Shown piece after piece: positions 1 to 8,663 of a stretch of 64,000 nt of DNA. Each line of letters starts with the position of its first letter. Positions within the stretch are counted from its first letter, which is position 1. Location: the NCBI RefSeq assembly GCF_031453975.1, contig NZ_JAVDPW010000003.1:372001-436000 (forward strand), given 5' to 3'. The notes below the pieces were generated by a model. That model worked only from the letters and a program-made list of their open reading frames with translations. It did not search any database and was not told where the DNA came from. Both the position numbers and the translations under genes were made by a program. The stretch comes from Inquilinus ginsengisoli_A. Lineage in GTDB: Bacteria > Pseudomonadota > Alphaproteobacteria > DSM-16000 > Inquilinaceae.

Positions 1-115
1 CGGGAGAGGTCGGACGTCTCTTGGGACGTCCGGGTGAGGGTCGGTCCCGGCCTCGACGAAACCCCCTCACCCGGAGCCGCTTCGCGTCTCCGACCTCTCC
101 CGCAAGCGGGAGAGG
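1..115. repeat. Palindromic intergenic repeat cut by the window edge
   Basis: The segment ends in a perfect hairpin at 94-115 with core CTCCCGCAAGCGGGAG, and it begins with CGGGAGAGG, which is the right arm of another such hairpin cut off by the window edge. Between them is a second inverted motif around GACGTCTCTTGGGACGTC (13-30). The layout matches the paired-palindrome intergenic elements found elsewhere in the window. No gene is seen in 1-176. Confidence 0.6.
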
Positions 116-176
116 CAACCCGAGACGTTCCGGTCGAAATTCCCCCCATGGGCTCTGTCTCCGCCCGATCTGCCGG

Positions 177-1520
177 TCAGTGTGCCACGGCTCGCTTGGC
201 GTCGTCGCCGCCCGTCTCCAGGGTGCGGTCGACGGCGCGTTCGAAGCCGGCCAGGGTCTCGGCCAGGCAGCTGTCGTCATGCGCCTCGCAGATGAACCAG
301 GGCTCGCGCGAATCCGGCTCGCACAACACGCCCTCCTCGTGCAGCTCGCGGGCCAGCGCGTCGTAGAAGCTGTAGTCGGACCGCTTCCAGTCGCGGTAGT
401 CGCGCGGTGGCGTGGCGGCGAAGAACAGCCCGCCCATCGACGGGTGGCCGGCGAAGCAATGCACCACGCCGCGGGCGTCCAGGATGCGCTTGATCCCGGC
501 CTGCAGCCGGCGGCCATAGGCGGCGATGGTCTCCAGCGCCGCGGTCTCGTCCAGGATCTCGAGCGTCTTCTCGGCCGCGGCCAGGGCCACGGAATGGGCG
601 GTGTAGGTGCCGCCATGGGCCACACCGCGGCCGTAGCGGCGCATGATGTCCTCCCGCCCGCCGATGGCGGCGATCGGATAGCCGTTGGCCATCGCCTTGG
701 CCACGGTGGTGATGTCGGCGGTCACGCCCATCAGCTCCTGGGTGCCGCCGCGGGCGACGCGGAAGCCGGACTTCACCTCGTCGATGATCAGCAGCACGCC
801 GTAGCGGTCGCACAGCTCGCGCACCGCGCGGACATAGGCGATGTCGGCGGTGATGCCACAGCAATTGCCCATGATCGGCTCGATCAGCATCGCCGCGATC
901 TCATGCGACTTGCGGCGCAGCAGGTCTTCCAGCCGGTTGGCGTCGTTCATCGGCGTCAGATGCACCAGCGGCCGCACCGCCTCCGGCACGCCCTGGGAAT
1001 AGGGCATCACCGCCGGCTCGCGGTCGGTCCGGGACGGATCCCAGTCATCCAGCGCCACCAGCCACATCGCCGCGTCGAACAGCCCGTGATAGCTGCCCTC
1101 GACCAGCACGTAGGACTCCTTGCCGGTGTAGGCGCGGGCCAGGCGCAGCGCCGCCATCACCGCCTCGGTGCCGGAGTTGGAGAAGCGCACCAACTCGGCC
1201 GCCGGCATCATCTTGGCGATGCGCTCGGCCACCGTGAATTCGCGCTCGGTCGACAGGGCGAAGACGCCGCCGATGTCCATGCCCTGCCGCGCCGCCTCAT
1301 CCACCCGCGGGTCGGCATAGCCCAGGATGGCGGGGCCGTAGCCGAGCCGGTAGTCGATATACGGGTTGTCGTCGAGGTCCCAGATCCGGCCACCCCGGCC
1401 GCGCTTGATGTAGATCGTCCGGTCGTCGCCCCAGTAGCGGAAATTCGAGGCGACGCCGAGGGGCAGGCGGGTCGACGCCCGACGGAATTGCGCATTGCTG
1501 CGCGCCAGGCTGCGGGTCAT
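177..1520 (-). CDS. Class III (GSA-like) pyridoxal-phosphate aminotransferase
   Basis: A 447-residue fold-type I PLP enzyme of the class III family, closest in motifs to glutamate-1-semialdehyde aminomutase-like enzymes. Visible marks are RFSNSGTEA (phosphate-binding region, about residue 110), LLIIDEVKSGFR (PLP-ring Asp) and TTVAKAMANGYPIAAIGG, which carries the Schiff-base lysine. The start at 1520 gives MTRSLARSNAQFRRA. An in-frame ATG at 1628 would add 36 residues lying across the operator palindrome, so it is less likely. It is divergent from a TetR gene and near a polyamine importer, so an amine or omega-amino acid substrate is inferred. True haem-type GSA aminomutase activity is unlikely in this context. 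Confidence 0.9.
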   Translation of the reverse strand: MTRSLARSNAQFRRASTRLPLGVASNFRYWGDDRTIYIKRGRGGRIWDLDDNPYIDYRLGYGPAILGYADPRVDEAARQGMDIGGVFALSTEREFTVAERIAKMMPAAELVRFSNSGTEAVMAALRLARAYTGKESYVLVEGSYHGLFDAAMWLVALDDWDPSRTDREPAVMPYSQGVPEAVRPLVHLTPMNDANRLEDLLRRKSHEIAAMLIEPIMGNCCGITADIAYVRAVRELCDRYGVLLIIDEVKSGFRVARGGTQELMGVTADITTVAKAMANGYPIAAIGGREDIMRRYGRGVAHGGTYTAHSVALAAAEKTLEILDETAALETIAAYGRRLQAGIKRILDARGVVHCFAGHPSMGGLFFAATPPRDYRDWKRSDYSFYDALARELHEEGVLCEPDSREPWFICEAHDDSCLAETLAGFERAVDRTLETGGDDAKRAVAH

Positions 1521-1608
1521 GGCAGCGGGTCCTTGTCTCGTTGGTCCGGCGGTTCTTCGGCCGCAATTTCGAGACTCAGGATGGCATAGGGTCCCGGATT
1601 CTGTCCAG

Positions 1609-1659
1609 GATATTGAATGAACGTTCAATTAACGGCTTGTTGGATGTTCATTCAATATC
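1609..1659. promoter_or_regulatory. Operator-like inverted repeat between aminotransferase and TetR genes
   Basis: GATATTGAATGAAC at 1609-1622 is repeated exactly inverted as GTTCATTCAATATC at 1646-1659. The left arm also overlaps a smaller palindrome, TGAACGTTCA (1617-1626). The pair lies in the divergent promoter region between the aminotransferase (start 1520) and the TetR gene (start 1717). Binding by the adjacent TetR protein is inferred from position and from the usual habit of BetI-type regulators. Confidence 0.7.
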
Positions 1660-1716
1660 TTGCCGGCCGACGCATGGGATGCTAGCGTTTTATGGGATTT
1701 TGAGGTGGGGGTGCCG

Positions 1717-2376
1717 ATGGCCGAAGGCCAGGCCGCGCGCAGGCTGAACGGGGGGCGGCGGCAGTCGAAGGAGCTGCGGCGGCAGGAGCTGATCGAGGCG
1801 ACGATCGACGCCATCGCCAAGCGCGGCTATGAGGAAACCACCATGGCCGTGGTCGCGGACGGCGCCGGCCTGTCGCGCGGCATCGTCAACTTCCATTTCG
1901 AGAGCAAGGAGAAGCTGCTCGTCGAGACGCTGCGCTACATGTCCGACGAGTACCGCGCCCATTGGCGCCGCGCGCTGCACGAGGCCGGGCCGACCGCGGC
2001 GGAGAAGCTGTGGGCGCTGGTGCTGGCCGATTTCGACCGCAAGATCTGCAACCCGCGCAAGATCGCCGCCTGGTGCGCCTTCTGGGGCGAGGCCAAGACC
2101 CGGCCGCACTACCGGGCCCTGTGCAGCGCCAACGACCAGGACTATCACCTGACCCTCCTGAACCTGTGCCGCGAGCTGGTGGCGGACGGGCAGTCGCCGC
2201 TGCTGCTGGCCCGCAGCCTGAACGGGCTGCTGGAGGGGCTGTGGCTGCATGTGATGATGGGGCCGAAGGAATTCGGCCGCGAGGATGGCCGCGCCTGCGC
2301 CGTGGAGATGCTGGCCTCGGTCTTCCCCAAGCACTTCACCAAAGACGGCCCGATCGGGCCGGGGGGCGAGGGATGA
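1717..2376 (+). CDS. TetR/BetI-family transcriptional regulator
   Basis: A 219-residue TetR-family repressor. The N-terminal helix-turn-helix spans about residues 20-65 (RRQELIEATIDAIAKRG, then AGLSRGIVNFHFESKEKLL). The rest is an all-helical ligand and dimerisation domain with WCAFWGEAKTRPHY, a motif typical of the BetI branch. The ATG at 1717 has a purine-rich AGGTGGGGG stretch upstream; an in-frame ATG at 1660 would start inside the operator. It is divergent from the aminotransferase, 151 bases upstream of the acyl-CoA dehydrogenase, and closely resembles the TetR half of the fusion protein at 10784-12559. Its ligand is unknown, and choline- or betaine-like compounds are only a family-based guess. 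Confidence 0.9.
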   Translation: MAEGQAARRLNGGRRQSKELRRQELIEATIDAIAKRGYEETTMAVVADGAGLSRGIVNFHFESKEKLLVETLRYMSDEYRAHWRRALHEAGPTAAEKLWALVLADFDRKICNPRKIAAWCAFWGEAKTRPHYRALCSANDQDYHLTLLNLCRELVADGQSPLLLARSLNGLLEGLWLHVMMGPKEFGREDGRACAVEMLASVFPKHFTKDGPIGPGGEG

Positions 2377-2390
2377 CCCCATTCTCATTG

Positions 2391-2478
2391 CCATCCTCGG
2401 GCTTGACCCGAGGATCCAGGGGCCATCGAGAACGGTGCTGGTTGCCCCTGGATTGCCCGATCAAGCCGGGCAATGACA
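2391..2478. repeat. Family A paired-palindrome repeat, copy 1
   Basis: The left end is CCTCGGGCTTGACCCGAGG and the right end is TTGCCCGATCAAGCCGGGC. The inner inverted core is GGATCCAGGGG and CCCCTGGATT. It fills most of the gap between the TetR gene and the acyl-CoA dehydrogenase. The two ends are different palindromes, as in the other three copies in the window. Confidence 0.8.
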
Positions 2479-2527
2479 AGGAAGGGAATGGCGGGCCCCG
2501 GACGCCGGCCCTGGAAGCCTCCTTGCC

Positions 2528-3706
2528 ATGAGCTTCACGCTCCCCGACAGCGCCCGCGACTGGCAGGACCGGATCCGCCGCTTCGTCGAGGCCGAGCTGA
2601 TCCCGTGGGAGGTGGAGGCGGAGATGAACGGCGGCGAGATCCCGCCCGACATCGCCGCCCGGCATGAGCGCATGGCGCTTGATCTCGGCCTGTCGCGGAT
2701 CGACGCGCCGAGGGCCCATGGCGGGTTGGCGCTGCCGATCCTCGACCAGGTGGCGATCGCGGAGCAGACCGGGCGCGTCACCAACGCGCTGGCCTGGTGC
2801 TGCGGCGAGGCCCAGTCCTGGATGTTCGAGGCCTGTTCGCCCGACCAGATCGACCGCTTCATCCTGCCGCTGATGCGCGGCGAACGGCATTTCTGCACGG
2901 CCGTCACCGAGGCCGGCGCCGGCTCCGACGTCGACGACATCGCCACCACCGCCCGGCGCGACGGCGACCATTACGTCATCGACGGCGAGAAATGGCACGT
3001 CACCAGCGCCAACCTGGCCGACACGGTGATCGTCCAGGCCAAGATCCAGGGTGGTGCGGCCGACGGCAGCCACGCCCTGTTCTTCGTCGGCCTGCCGGCC
3101 GCGGGGCTCAGCACGCTGCGCACGCCGGCCTACACCCACACCTACCGCCACCACCACCCGATCCTGCGCTTCGACGGCGTGCGGGTGCCGGCGGCCGACC
3201 GCATCGGCGCGGAAGGGCAGGGCATGGGCTTCATCCATGCCTGGTTCCGGCGCGAGCGGCTGATGATCGCGGCGCGCTGCTGCGGCGCAGCCGAGCGGCT
3301 GATCGAGGCGGCGACCGAATTCGCCGCCGGCCGCGCGATCGGCGGCGAACCGATGGCGCGATTCCAGCTGGTGCAGGCGATGCTGGCCGACAGCCTGGCC
3401 GAGCTGCACGCAGCGCGGCTGGTGACCTATGAGGCGGCCGAGGCGCATGACCGCGGCCTGGACGTCAAGGCGCTGCACGCCCGCTGCTCGATCGCCAAGC
3501 TGCTGGCGTCGGAGATGGCGGGCCGCGTCGCCGACCGGGCGGTGCAGATCTTCGGCGGCCGCGGCTACATGCGCGAGAATGTGGCGGAGCGGTTCAGCCG
3601 CGAATTGCGGGTCGACCGCATCTGGGAAGGCACCAGCGAGATCCAGCGCCTGATCATCGCCGGCAGCCTGCTGAAGCGGGGTTTGGCCGGCACGATCGGA
3701 CCGTAG
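2528..3706 (+). CDS. Acyl-CoA dehydrogenase family protein
   Basis: A 392-residue flavoprotein of the acyl-CoA dehydrogenase family, which oxidises acyl-CoA thioesters to the 2-enoyl form and passes electrons to ETF. Visible are the FAD-contacting middle segment (HFCTAVTEAGAGSDVDDI and EKWHVTSANLADTVIV), the substrate loop around YRHHHPILRFDGVRVP, and the C-terminal helix bundle ending in RIWEGTSEIQRLIIA. Length is typical of the family. The ATG at 2528 follows a repeat-filled gap. It lies between a TetR regulator and the polyamine importer, all on the same strand, so a role in degrading a carbon skeleton left after transamination is plausible. The exact substrate cannot be read from sequence. 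Confidence 0.9.
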   Translation: MSFTLPDSARDWQDRIRRFVEAELIPWEVEAEMNGGEIPPDIAARHERMALDLGLSRIDAPRAHGGLALPILDQVAIAEQTGRVTNALAWCCGEAQSWMFEACSPDQIDRFILPLMRGERHFCTAVTEAGAGSDVDDIATTARRDGDHYVIDGEKWHVTSANLADTVIVQAKIQGGAADGSHALFFVGLPAAGLSTLRTPAYTHTYRHHHPILRFDGVRVPAADRIGAEGQGMGFIHAWFRRERLMIAARCCGAAERLIEAATEFAAGRAIGGEPMARFQLVQAMLADSLAELHAARLVTYEAAEAHDRGLDVKALHARCSIAKLLASEMAGRVADRAVQIFGGRGYMRENVAERFSRELRVDRIWEGTSEIQRLIIAGSLLKRGLAGTIGP

Positions 3707-3829
3707 GAATTCGGTAAAGAATCCGCTGGAGAAATCCGGCGAAGCGGGCTCTGAATAGACACGCCGACGGCCGCGGCGCAGCGACAGAAAACCGGCCGGC
3801 AGGTTGAGGCGACATAGGGAGCCAGGCGA

Positions 3830-4936
3830 ATGACGCGTTCCCCCCAGGCGATCCGGCTGCTGGCCGCGACGGCGCTTCTCCTCGGTGCGGCGCTGCCGGC
3901 GCTGGCCGATGAGGAGAAGGTCGTCAACGTCTACAACTGGGTCGACTATATCGGCGAGACCACGATCAAGGATTTCGAGACCGAGACCGGCATCAAGGTG
4001 GTCTACGACACCTATGACGCGTCGGAGACGGTCGACGCCAAGATGATGGCCGGCAGCTCCGGCTACGACGTGGTGCTGCACGGCTCGCACCTGATCCCGC
4101 CGCTGGTCAAGGCCGGGGTGTTCGCCAAGATCGACAAGGCGAAGCTGACCAATTACGGCAACCTCGACCCCGACATCCTGAAGATCGTCGCCGCCCACGA
4201 TCCGGGGAACGAATACATGGTGCCCTACATGTGGGGCACGGTCGGCTTCGCCTACAATGTCGACATGATCAAGCAGCGCATGGCCGATGCGCCGGTCACC
4301 TCGCTCGACATGCTGTTCAAGCCCGAGCTGGCGAAGAAATGGGCGGATTGCGGCATCTCGATCCTGGAATCGCCGACCGACATGATCCCGCTGGCGCTGT
4401 CCTACCTGCACAAGAACCCGAACTCGCAGGACCCCAAGGACTACCAGGCCGCGGCGGCGCTGTTCAAACCGATCCGGCAATACGTCAAGGCAGTCGATTC
4501 CGCCAACTACCTGAACCAGCTGCCGAACCAGGAGCTGTGCCTGGCCTTTTCCTGGTCCGGCGACTACGCCACCGCGGCCAGCCGGGCGGCGGAGGCGGGG
4601 GTGAAGATCGACCTGGCCTATTCCGTGCCGGACACCGGCGGCCCGGCCTGGTTCGACGGCTGGCTGATCCCGTCCGACGCGCCGCACCCGAACAACGCAC
4701 TGGTCTTCATCAACTACATGCTGCGGCCGCAGGTGATCGCCGCCGCCACCAACTTCACCAACTACGCCAACGCCAACAAGGCGTCGCAGCCCTTCGTCAA
4801 CAAGGAGATCCTGGAGAACCCGGCGATCTACCCGGACGCCGCGACGCGGGCGAAGCTGTACGTGCCGGCCGACCTGCCCCAGGCCGCGCTGCGGGCCCGC
4901 ACCCGGGCCTGGAGCCAGATCAAGGCTGGGCAGTAG
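3830..4936 (+). CDS. potF: Polyamine ABC transporter periplasmic binding protein (PotF/PotD type)
   Basis: A 368-residue periplasmic binding protein for putrescine- or spermidine-like polycations. A Sec signal peptide covers about residues 1-26 (ending LPALADEEK). The mature protein opens with VVNVYNWVDYIGETTIKDFE, the hallmark of the PotF/PotD family, and carries AGSSGYDVVLHGSHL and PYMWGTVGFAYNVDMI. It is the first gene of a four-gene importer: ATPase at 5120, permeases at 6265 and 7212. A 183-base gap with paired palindromes separates it from the ATPase gene, which could tune the usual excess of binding protein. The specific amine is not determinable. Confidence 0.93.
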   Translation: MTRSPQAIRLLAATALLLGAALPALADEEKVVNVYNWVDYIGETTIKDFETETGIKVVYDTYDASETVDAKMMAGSSGYDVVLHGSHLIPPLVKAGVFAKIDKAKLTNYGNLDPDILKIVAAHDPGNEYMVPYMWGTVGFAYNVDMIKQRMADAPVTSLDMLFKPELAKKWADCGISILESPTDMIPLALSYLHKNPNSQDPKDYQAAAALFKPIRQYVKAVDSANYLNQLPNQELCLAFSWSGDYATAASRAAEAGVKIDLAYSVPDTGGPAWFDGWLIPSDAPHPNNALVFINYMLRPQVIAAATNFTNYANANKASQPFVNKEILENPAIYPDAATRAKLYVPADLPQAALRARTRAWSQIKAGQ

Positions 4937-4959
4937 GGGACGGCGGTGCGGGTCGTCGA

Positions 4960-5090
4960 CAACCCCCTCCCCCTAACCCCCTCCCGCTGGGGGAGGGGGG
5001 ACTCGATTGTTTTGGCTGGGAGTTCTCTCTCAAAATCCCAAAAACTTAGTCCCCCCTCCCCTTGCGGGAGGGGGTTAGGGGGAGGGGGTT
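4960..5090. repeat. Family C poly-purine/pyrimidine paired repeat, copy 1
   Basis: Two inverted halves, AACCCCCTCCCCCTAACCCC... at 4961 and its mirror GGGGGTTAGGGGGAGGGGGTT ending at 5090, each contain a small hairpin (CTCCCGCTGGGGGAG, CTCCCCTTGCGGGAG) around a 45-base A+T-rich centre. It lies inside the potF-potG gap, so it may act as an mRNA hairpin between binding-protein and ATPase transcripts. Confidence 0.7.
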
Positions 5091-5119
5091 CGCGCCGCCA
5101 GAACCCACGCCAACCCTAG

Positions 5120-6268
5120 ATGGCCACGCCCGAGCGCTATCCGGACACCAAGGACCGGCCCTGGCTTGACCCGCAGGCCAAGCCGATCGTCCGGATCGAG
5201 GGGCTGACCAAGACGTTCGCCGACTTCGTCGCGGTCGACGCCGTCGACCTCGAGATCCATCGCAAGGAGCTGTTCTGCCTGCTCGGCGGGTCGGGCTGCG
5301 GCAAGACCACGCTGCTGCGCATGCTCGCCGGCTTCGAGACGCCCAGCGCCGGCCGCATCCTGATCGACGGCCAGGACATGACCCGGGCGCCGCCCTATGA
5401 ACGGCCGGTCAACATGATGTTCCAGTCCTACGCCCTGTTCCCGCATATGAGCGTGGAGAAGAACATCGGCTACGGGCTGAAGCACGAGGCGATGACCCCG
5501 GCCGAGCGCCGCGACCGGGTCGCCGAGATGCTGGAGCTGGTGCAGCTGCAGGGCTTCGGTCCGCGCAAGCCACACCAATTGTCCGGCGGCCAGCGCCAGC
5601 GCGTCGCCCTGGCCCGGGCGCTGGCGAAGAAGCCGAAACTTTTGCTGCTGGACGAGCCGCTGGCGGCGCTGGACAAGAAGCTGCGCGAGCAGACCCAGTT
5701 CGAGCTGATGACCATCCAGTACCAGGTCGGCGTCACCTTCATCGTGGTCACCCACGACCAGGAGGAGGCGATGGCGCTGTCGACCCGGATCGCGGTGATG
5801 AACCGCGGCCGGATCGTCCAGACCGGCACGCCGACCGACATCTACGAATACCCCAACTGCCGCTTCTCGGCCGATTTCATCGGCTCGATCAACCTGTTCG
5901 AGGGCAAGGTCGAGAACGTGGCCGACGGGCAGGTGACGGTCATGACCGAGGAGGTCGGGCCGCTGCAGGTCGCCCATGCCGGGCCGGTGTTGCCGGGCGC
6001 GCCGGTGTCGGTGGCGGTGCGGCCGGAGAAGATCGCGATCGGGCGCGAGCCGCCGCGCGACGCGCCGAACACCCTGCAGGGCACGGTGTTCGACCTCGGC
6101 TATTTCGGCGACCGCTCGCTGTTCCGGGTGCAGCTCGGCAACGGCAGGCTGGTGTCGGTCAGTCGCCAGAACGAGCGCCGCGGGCGGGAGGAGGACCGGC
6201 AGGTCGACTGGGACGACCGGGTCTGGCTGTCCTGGACCCCGGCCTCCGCCCTGCTGCTGACCGAATGA
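5120..6268 (+). CDS. potG: Polyamine ABC transporter ATP-binding protein (PotG/PotA type)
   Basis: A 382-residue ABC ATPase with a C-terminal TOBE regulatory domain. The Walker A motif is GGSGCGKTTLLRML (about residue 58), the signature is LSGGQRQRVALARAL, Walker B is LLLLDEPLAALD, and the switch is VTHDQEEAMA. The last 110 residues form the TOBE-like domain (VSVAVRPEKIAIG). It energises import of the ligand delivered by the protein at 3830 through the permeases that follow. The stop overlaps the next start in an ATGA arrangement at 6265-6268, showing translational coupling. Confidence 0.94.
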   Translation: MATPERYPDTKDRPWLDPQAKPIVRIEGLTKTFADFVAVDAVDLEIHRKELFCLLGGSGCGKTTLLRMLAGFETPSAGRILIDGQDMTRAPPYERPVNMMFQSYALFPHMSVEKNIGYGLKHEAMTPAERRDRVAEMLELVQLQGFGPRKPHQLSGGQRQRVALARALAKKPKLLLLDEPLAALDKKLREQTQFELMTIQYQVGVTFIVVTHDQEEAMALSTRIAVMNRGRIVQTGTPTDIYEYPNCRFSADFIGSINLFEGKVENVADGQVTVMTEEVGPLQVAHAGPVLPGAPVSVAVRPEKIAIGREPPRDAPNTLQGTVFDLGYFGDRSLFRVQLGNGRLVSVSRQNERRGREEDRQVDWDDRVWLSWTPASALLLTE

Positions 6269-7215
6269 CGGCGCTGTCCGACCCTGGGGGCGCGCGGCCG
6301 GTCGTACCGCTGTGGCGCCGGGCGCTGCGCCGGGTCGGCGACGCCTGGCGCGGCCTGATCATCGGCGTCCCCACGATCTGGCTGGCGCTGTTCTTCCTGG
6401 TGCCGTTCCTGATCGTGCTGAAGATCAGCCTGGCCGAGACCATCGTCGGCCGGCCGCCCTATTCGGCGCTGCTGGAATGGGGCGACGGGGCGTGGCCGAC
6501 CATCACCGCCTCGCTGCACAACTTCGTGTTCCTGACCGAGGACTGGCTGTACCTCGAGGGCTATCTCAACTCGGTCAAGATCGCACTGATCTCCACCGCG
6601 CTGTGCCTGGTGTGCGGCTACCCGATTGCCTACGGCATCGCCCGGTCGTCGCCGGGGGCGCGCAACATCCTGCTGCTGTTCGTCATCCTGCCGTTCTGGA
6701 CCTCGTTCCTGCTGCGCATCTACGCCTGGATGGGAATCCTGAACAAGCAGGGCATCCTCAACGGCTTCCTGGTGTGGAGCGGCATCCTCGACCAGCCGGT
6801 CGAGATGATGAACACCGACTTCGCGGTCTATCTCGGCATCGTCTACTCCTACCTGCCCTTCATGATCCTGCCGCTCTACGTCACGCTGGAGAAGCTGGAC
6901 CAGAGCCTGGTCGAGGCGGCGATGGATCTGGGGTCGCGGCCGTGGCGGGTGTTCCTCGACGTCACCCTGCCGCTGTCGCTGCCCGGCATCGTCGCCGGGT
7001 CGCTCCTGGTGTTCATCCCGGCCACCGGCGAATACGTGATCCCGGCGCTGCTGGGGAACCCGTCCAGCCCGATGATCGGCCAGGTGCTGTTCAACGAGTT
7101 CTACTCCAACCGCGACTGGCCGGTGGCCTCGGCCGTGGCGGTGGTCCTGCTGCTGCTCCTGGTGCTGCCGATCCTGTGGTTCCAGAACCGCCAGGTGCGG
7201 GAGGGGGCGGCATGA
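6265..7215 (+). CDS. potH: Polyamine ABC transporter permease (PotH/PotB type)
   Basis: A 316-residue inner-membrane permease with about six membrane segments. The first is around residues 33-50 (TIWLALFFLVPFLIVLKISL). The EAA loop that docks on the ATPase reads VEAAMDLGSRPWRVFLDVTLP. It overlaps the ATPase gene by four bases and the next permease gene by four bases (ATGA at 7212), so the three genes form one translational unit. It forms the membrane channel with the protein at 7212. Its length and motif order match PotH. Confidence 0.93.
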   Translation: MTALSDPGGARPVVPLWRRALRRVGDAWRGLIIGVPTIWLALFFLVPFLIVLKISLAETIVGRPPYSALLEWGDGAWPTITASLHNFVFLTEDWLYLEGYLNSVKIALISTALCLVCGYPIAYGIARSSPGARNILLLFVILPFWTSFLLRIYAWMGILNKQGILNGFLVWSGILDQPVEMMNTDFAVYLGIVYSYLPFMILPLYVTLEKLDQSLVEAAMDLGSRPWRVFLDVTLPLSLPGIVAGSLLVFIPATGEYVIPALLGNPSSPMIGQVLFNEFYSNRDWPVASAVAVVLLLLLVLPILWFQNRQVREGAA

Positions 7216-8051
7216 ACCGCGGCCGGTCCCGCTTCCTCACCGTCTGGCTGGTGGCCGGCTTCGTGTTCTTCTACGGGCCGATCGTCTCGATGATGGTGTT
7301 CTCGTTCAACCAGTCGCGGCTGGCCACGGTGTGGGGTGGCTTCTCGACCAAATGGTACGAGGGGCTGTGGGGCAACGACCAGATCATCGACGCCGCGCTG
7401 CTGAGCCTGCGGATCGCGGCGGTGTCGGCCACGGTCGCCACCATCCTCGGCACCCTGGCCGGCATCGCCCTGGCCCGCTTCGGCCGGTTCCGCGGCCGGC
7501 TGCTGCTGGCCGGCATGGTCACCGCGCCGCTGGTGATGCCCGAGGTCATCACCGGCCTGTCGCTGCTGCTGCTGTTCGTGGCGCTGGAGGACAGCTTCGG
7601 CTGGCCGTCCGGGCGCGGCGCCGGCACCATCACCATCGCCCACATCACCTTCGCCATGGCCTATGTCGCGGTGGTGGTGCAGTCGCGCCTGGCCGACATG
7701 GACGGGTCGATCGAGGAGGCCGCGGCCGATCTCGGCAGCCGGCCCTGGCAGGTGATGGTCGACATCACCCTGCCGCTGCTGGCGCCGGCCATGGTGTCGG
7801 GCTGGCTCTTGGCCTTCACCCTGTCGCTGGACGATCTGGTGATCGCCACCTTCACCTCGGGCCCCGGCGCCAACACCCTGCCGATGGTGATCTTCTCCAA
7901 GGTCCGGCTGGGGCTGACCCCCGACATCAACGCCCTGGCGACCATCATCATCCTGGTGGTGGCGAGCTTCGTCATCGCCAGCGCCGTGATCCTGAACCGG
8001 CGTGACGCCCGCAAGCTGCGCGAAAGCCGCGGCGCCTCCGCCGGACCTTAG
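7212..8051 (+). CDS. potI: Polyamine ABC transporter permease (PotI/PotC type)
   Basis: A 279-residue inner-membrane permease starting MNRGRSRFLTVWLVAG, chosen because this ATG overlaps the preceding stop (ATGA); the frame stays open upstream but shows no membrane protein there. The EAA docking loop is IEEAAADLGSRPWQVMVDIT. Other PotI/PotC marks are YGPIVSMMVFSFNQSR near the N-terminus and LSLDDLVIATFTSGPGANTLP in the second half. It is the last gene of the importer. A 135-base gap separates it from the lipoprotein pair. Confidence 0.93.
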   Translation: MNRGRSRFLTVWLVAGFVFFYGPIVSMMVFSFNQSRLATVWGGFSTKWYEGLWGNDQIIDAALLSLRIAAVSATVATILGTLAGIALARFGRFRGRLLLAGMVTAPLVMPEVITGLSLLLLFVALEDSFGWPSGRGAGTITIAHITFAMAYVAVVVQSRLADMDGSIEEAAADLGSRPWQVMVDITLPLLAPAMVSGWLLAFTLSLDDLVIATFTSGPGANTLPMVIFSKVRLGLTPDINALATIIILVVASFVIASAVILNRRDARKLRESRGASAGP

Positions 8052-8186
8052 CCGCGGTTCTGGCGGAGAAGCGCGGCGCTTTCCGGAATTGCCTGCAAAA
8101 TGCCAGGGGAACAGTTTGTCCCTTCGTCCCGTTGGGCTTGGGATGTGGCGCCGAATCGCGTCGCACCATGAACTGGAGGACGTGAC

Positions 8187-8381
8187 ATGCGTTCCATTTC
8201 CAAGGTTGTCGCCCTCGCCGGTCTGTCGCTGCTGGCGGCCGCCTGCACGGTCAACAACACCCCGCCGGATCGGCCGACCACCGTCGTCACCCAGCCGGCT
8301 CCGTCCGTCGTCACCACGCCGGGCACCACCACCTACGTCACGCCGGCCCAGCGCACCACCGTGGTGACGCCGGCCTATTGA
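8187..8381 (+). CDS. Small proline/threonine/valine-rich lipoprotein
   Basis: A 64-residue predicted lipoprotein. The signal peptide ends SLLAAAC with the lipid-modified cysteine at residue 20, and the start of the mature protein, TVNNTPPDRPTTVVTQPAP, is shared almost exactly with the second copy at 8664. The remainder is a low-complexity Thr/Val/Pro tail ending VVTPAY. A GGAGG-like site precedes the ATG. No catalytic domain is present. An envelope spacer or surface role is a guess from composition. Confidence 0.75.
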   Translation: MRSISKVVALAGLSLLAAACTVNNTPPDRPTTVVTQPAPSVVTTPGTTTYVTPAQRTTVVTPAY

Positions 8382-8474
8382 GGCGGTGCCGGCACGACGG
8401 ATGCGGCGACAGCCGCCAGTGCGCCGGATGATCCGGCGCCCGCTTCCTGGTTCGCCGTGCCGGCCCCGCCCACC

Positions 8475-8578
8475 CCGGTGGAACGGCTCTGCCGTTCAAC
8501 CCGGTGGAACGGCTCTGCCGTTCAACCCGGTGGAACGGCTCTGCCGTTCAACCCGGTGGAACGGCTCTGCCGTTCAAC
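8475..8578. repeat. Four perfect 26-bp tandem repeats, each a hairpin
   Basis: Four identical head-to-tail 26-bp units (8475-8500, 8501-8526, 8527-8552, 8553-8578). Each contains GAACGGCTCTGCCGTTC, a 7-bp stem with a TCT loop. A decayed fifth unit (GAACGGCTTTCGCC) follows at 8585. The array sits between the two lipoprotein genes and could be a transcript-stabilising or terminating structure, or a variable-number tandem repeat. Confidence 0.9.
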
Positions 8579-8663
8579 CTGAGGGAACGGCTTTCGCCGC
8601 CGTCCTGTTGGTCTCTGAGCGGTGCCGATTCATGCCGCCTTCCACCGAAACCGGAGGATTGAC

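Noticed and set aside
21..1589. 522-codon plus-strand frame opposite the aminotransferase
   Set aside because: Antisense to a clear PLP enzyme; Gly/His/Ala-rich, no domain.
2336..4687. 783-codon minus-strand frame under the acyl-CoA dehydrogenase
   Set aside because: Composition-driven shadow with no motif.
8475..8578. CRISPR array
   Set aside because: Four 26-bp units are contiguous with no spacers and no cas gene is nearby; they are tandem hairpin repeats.
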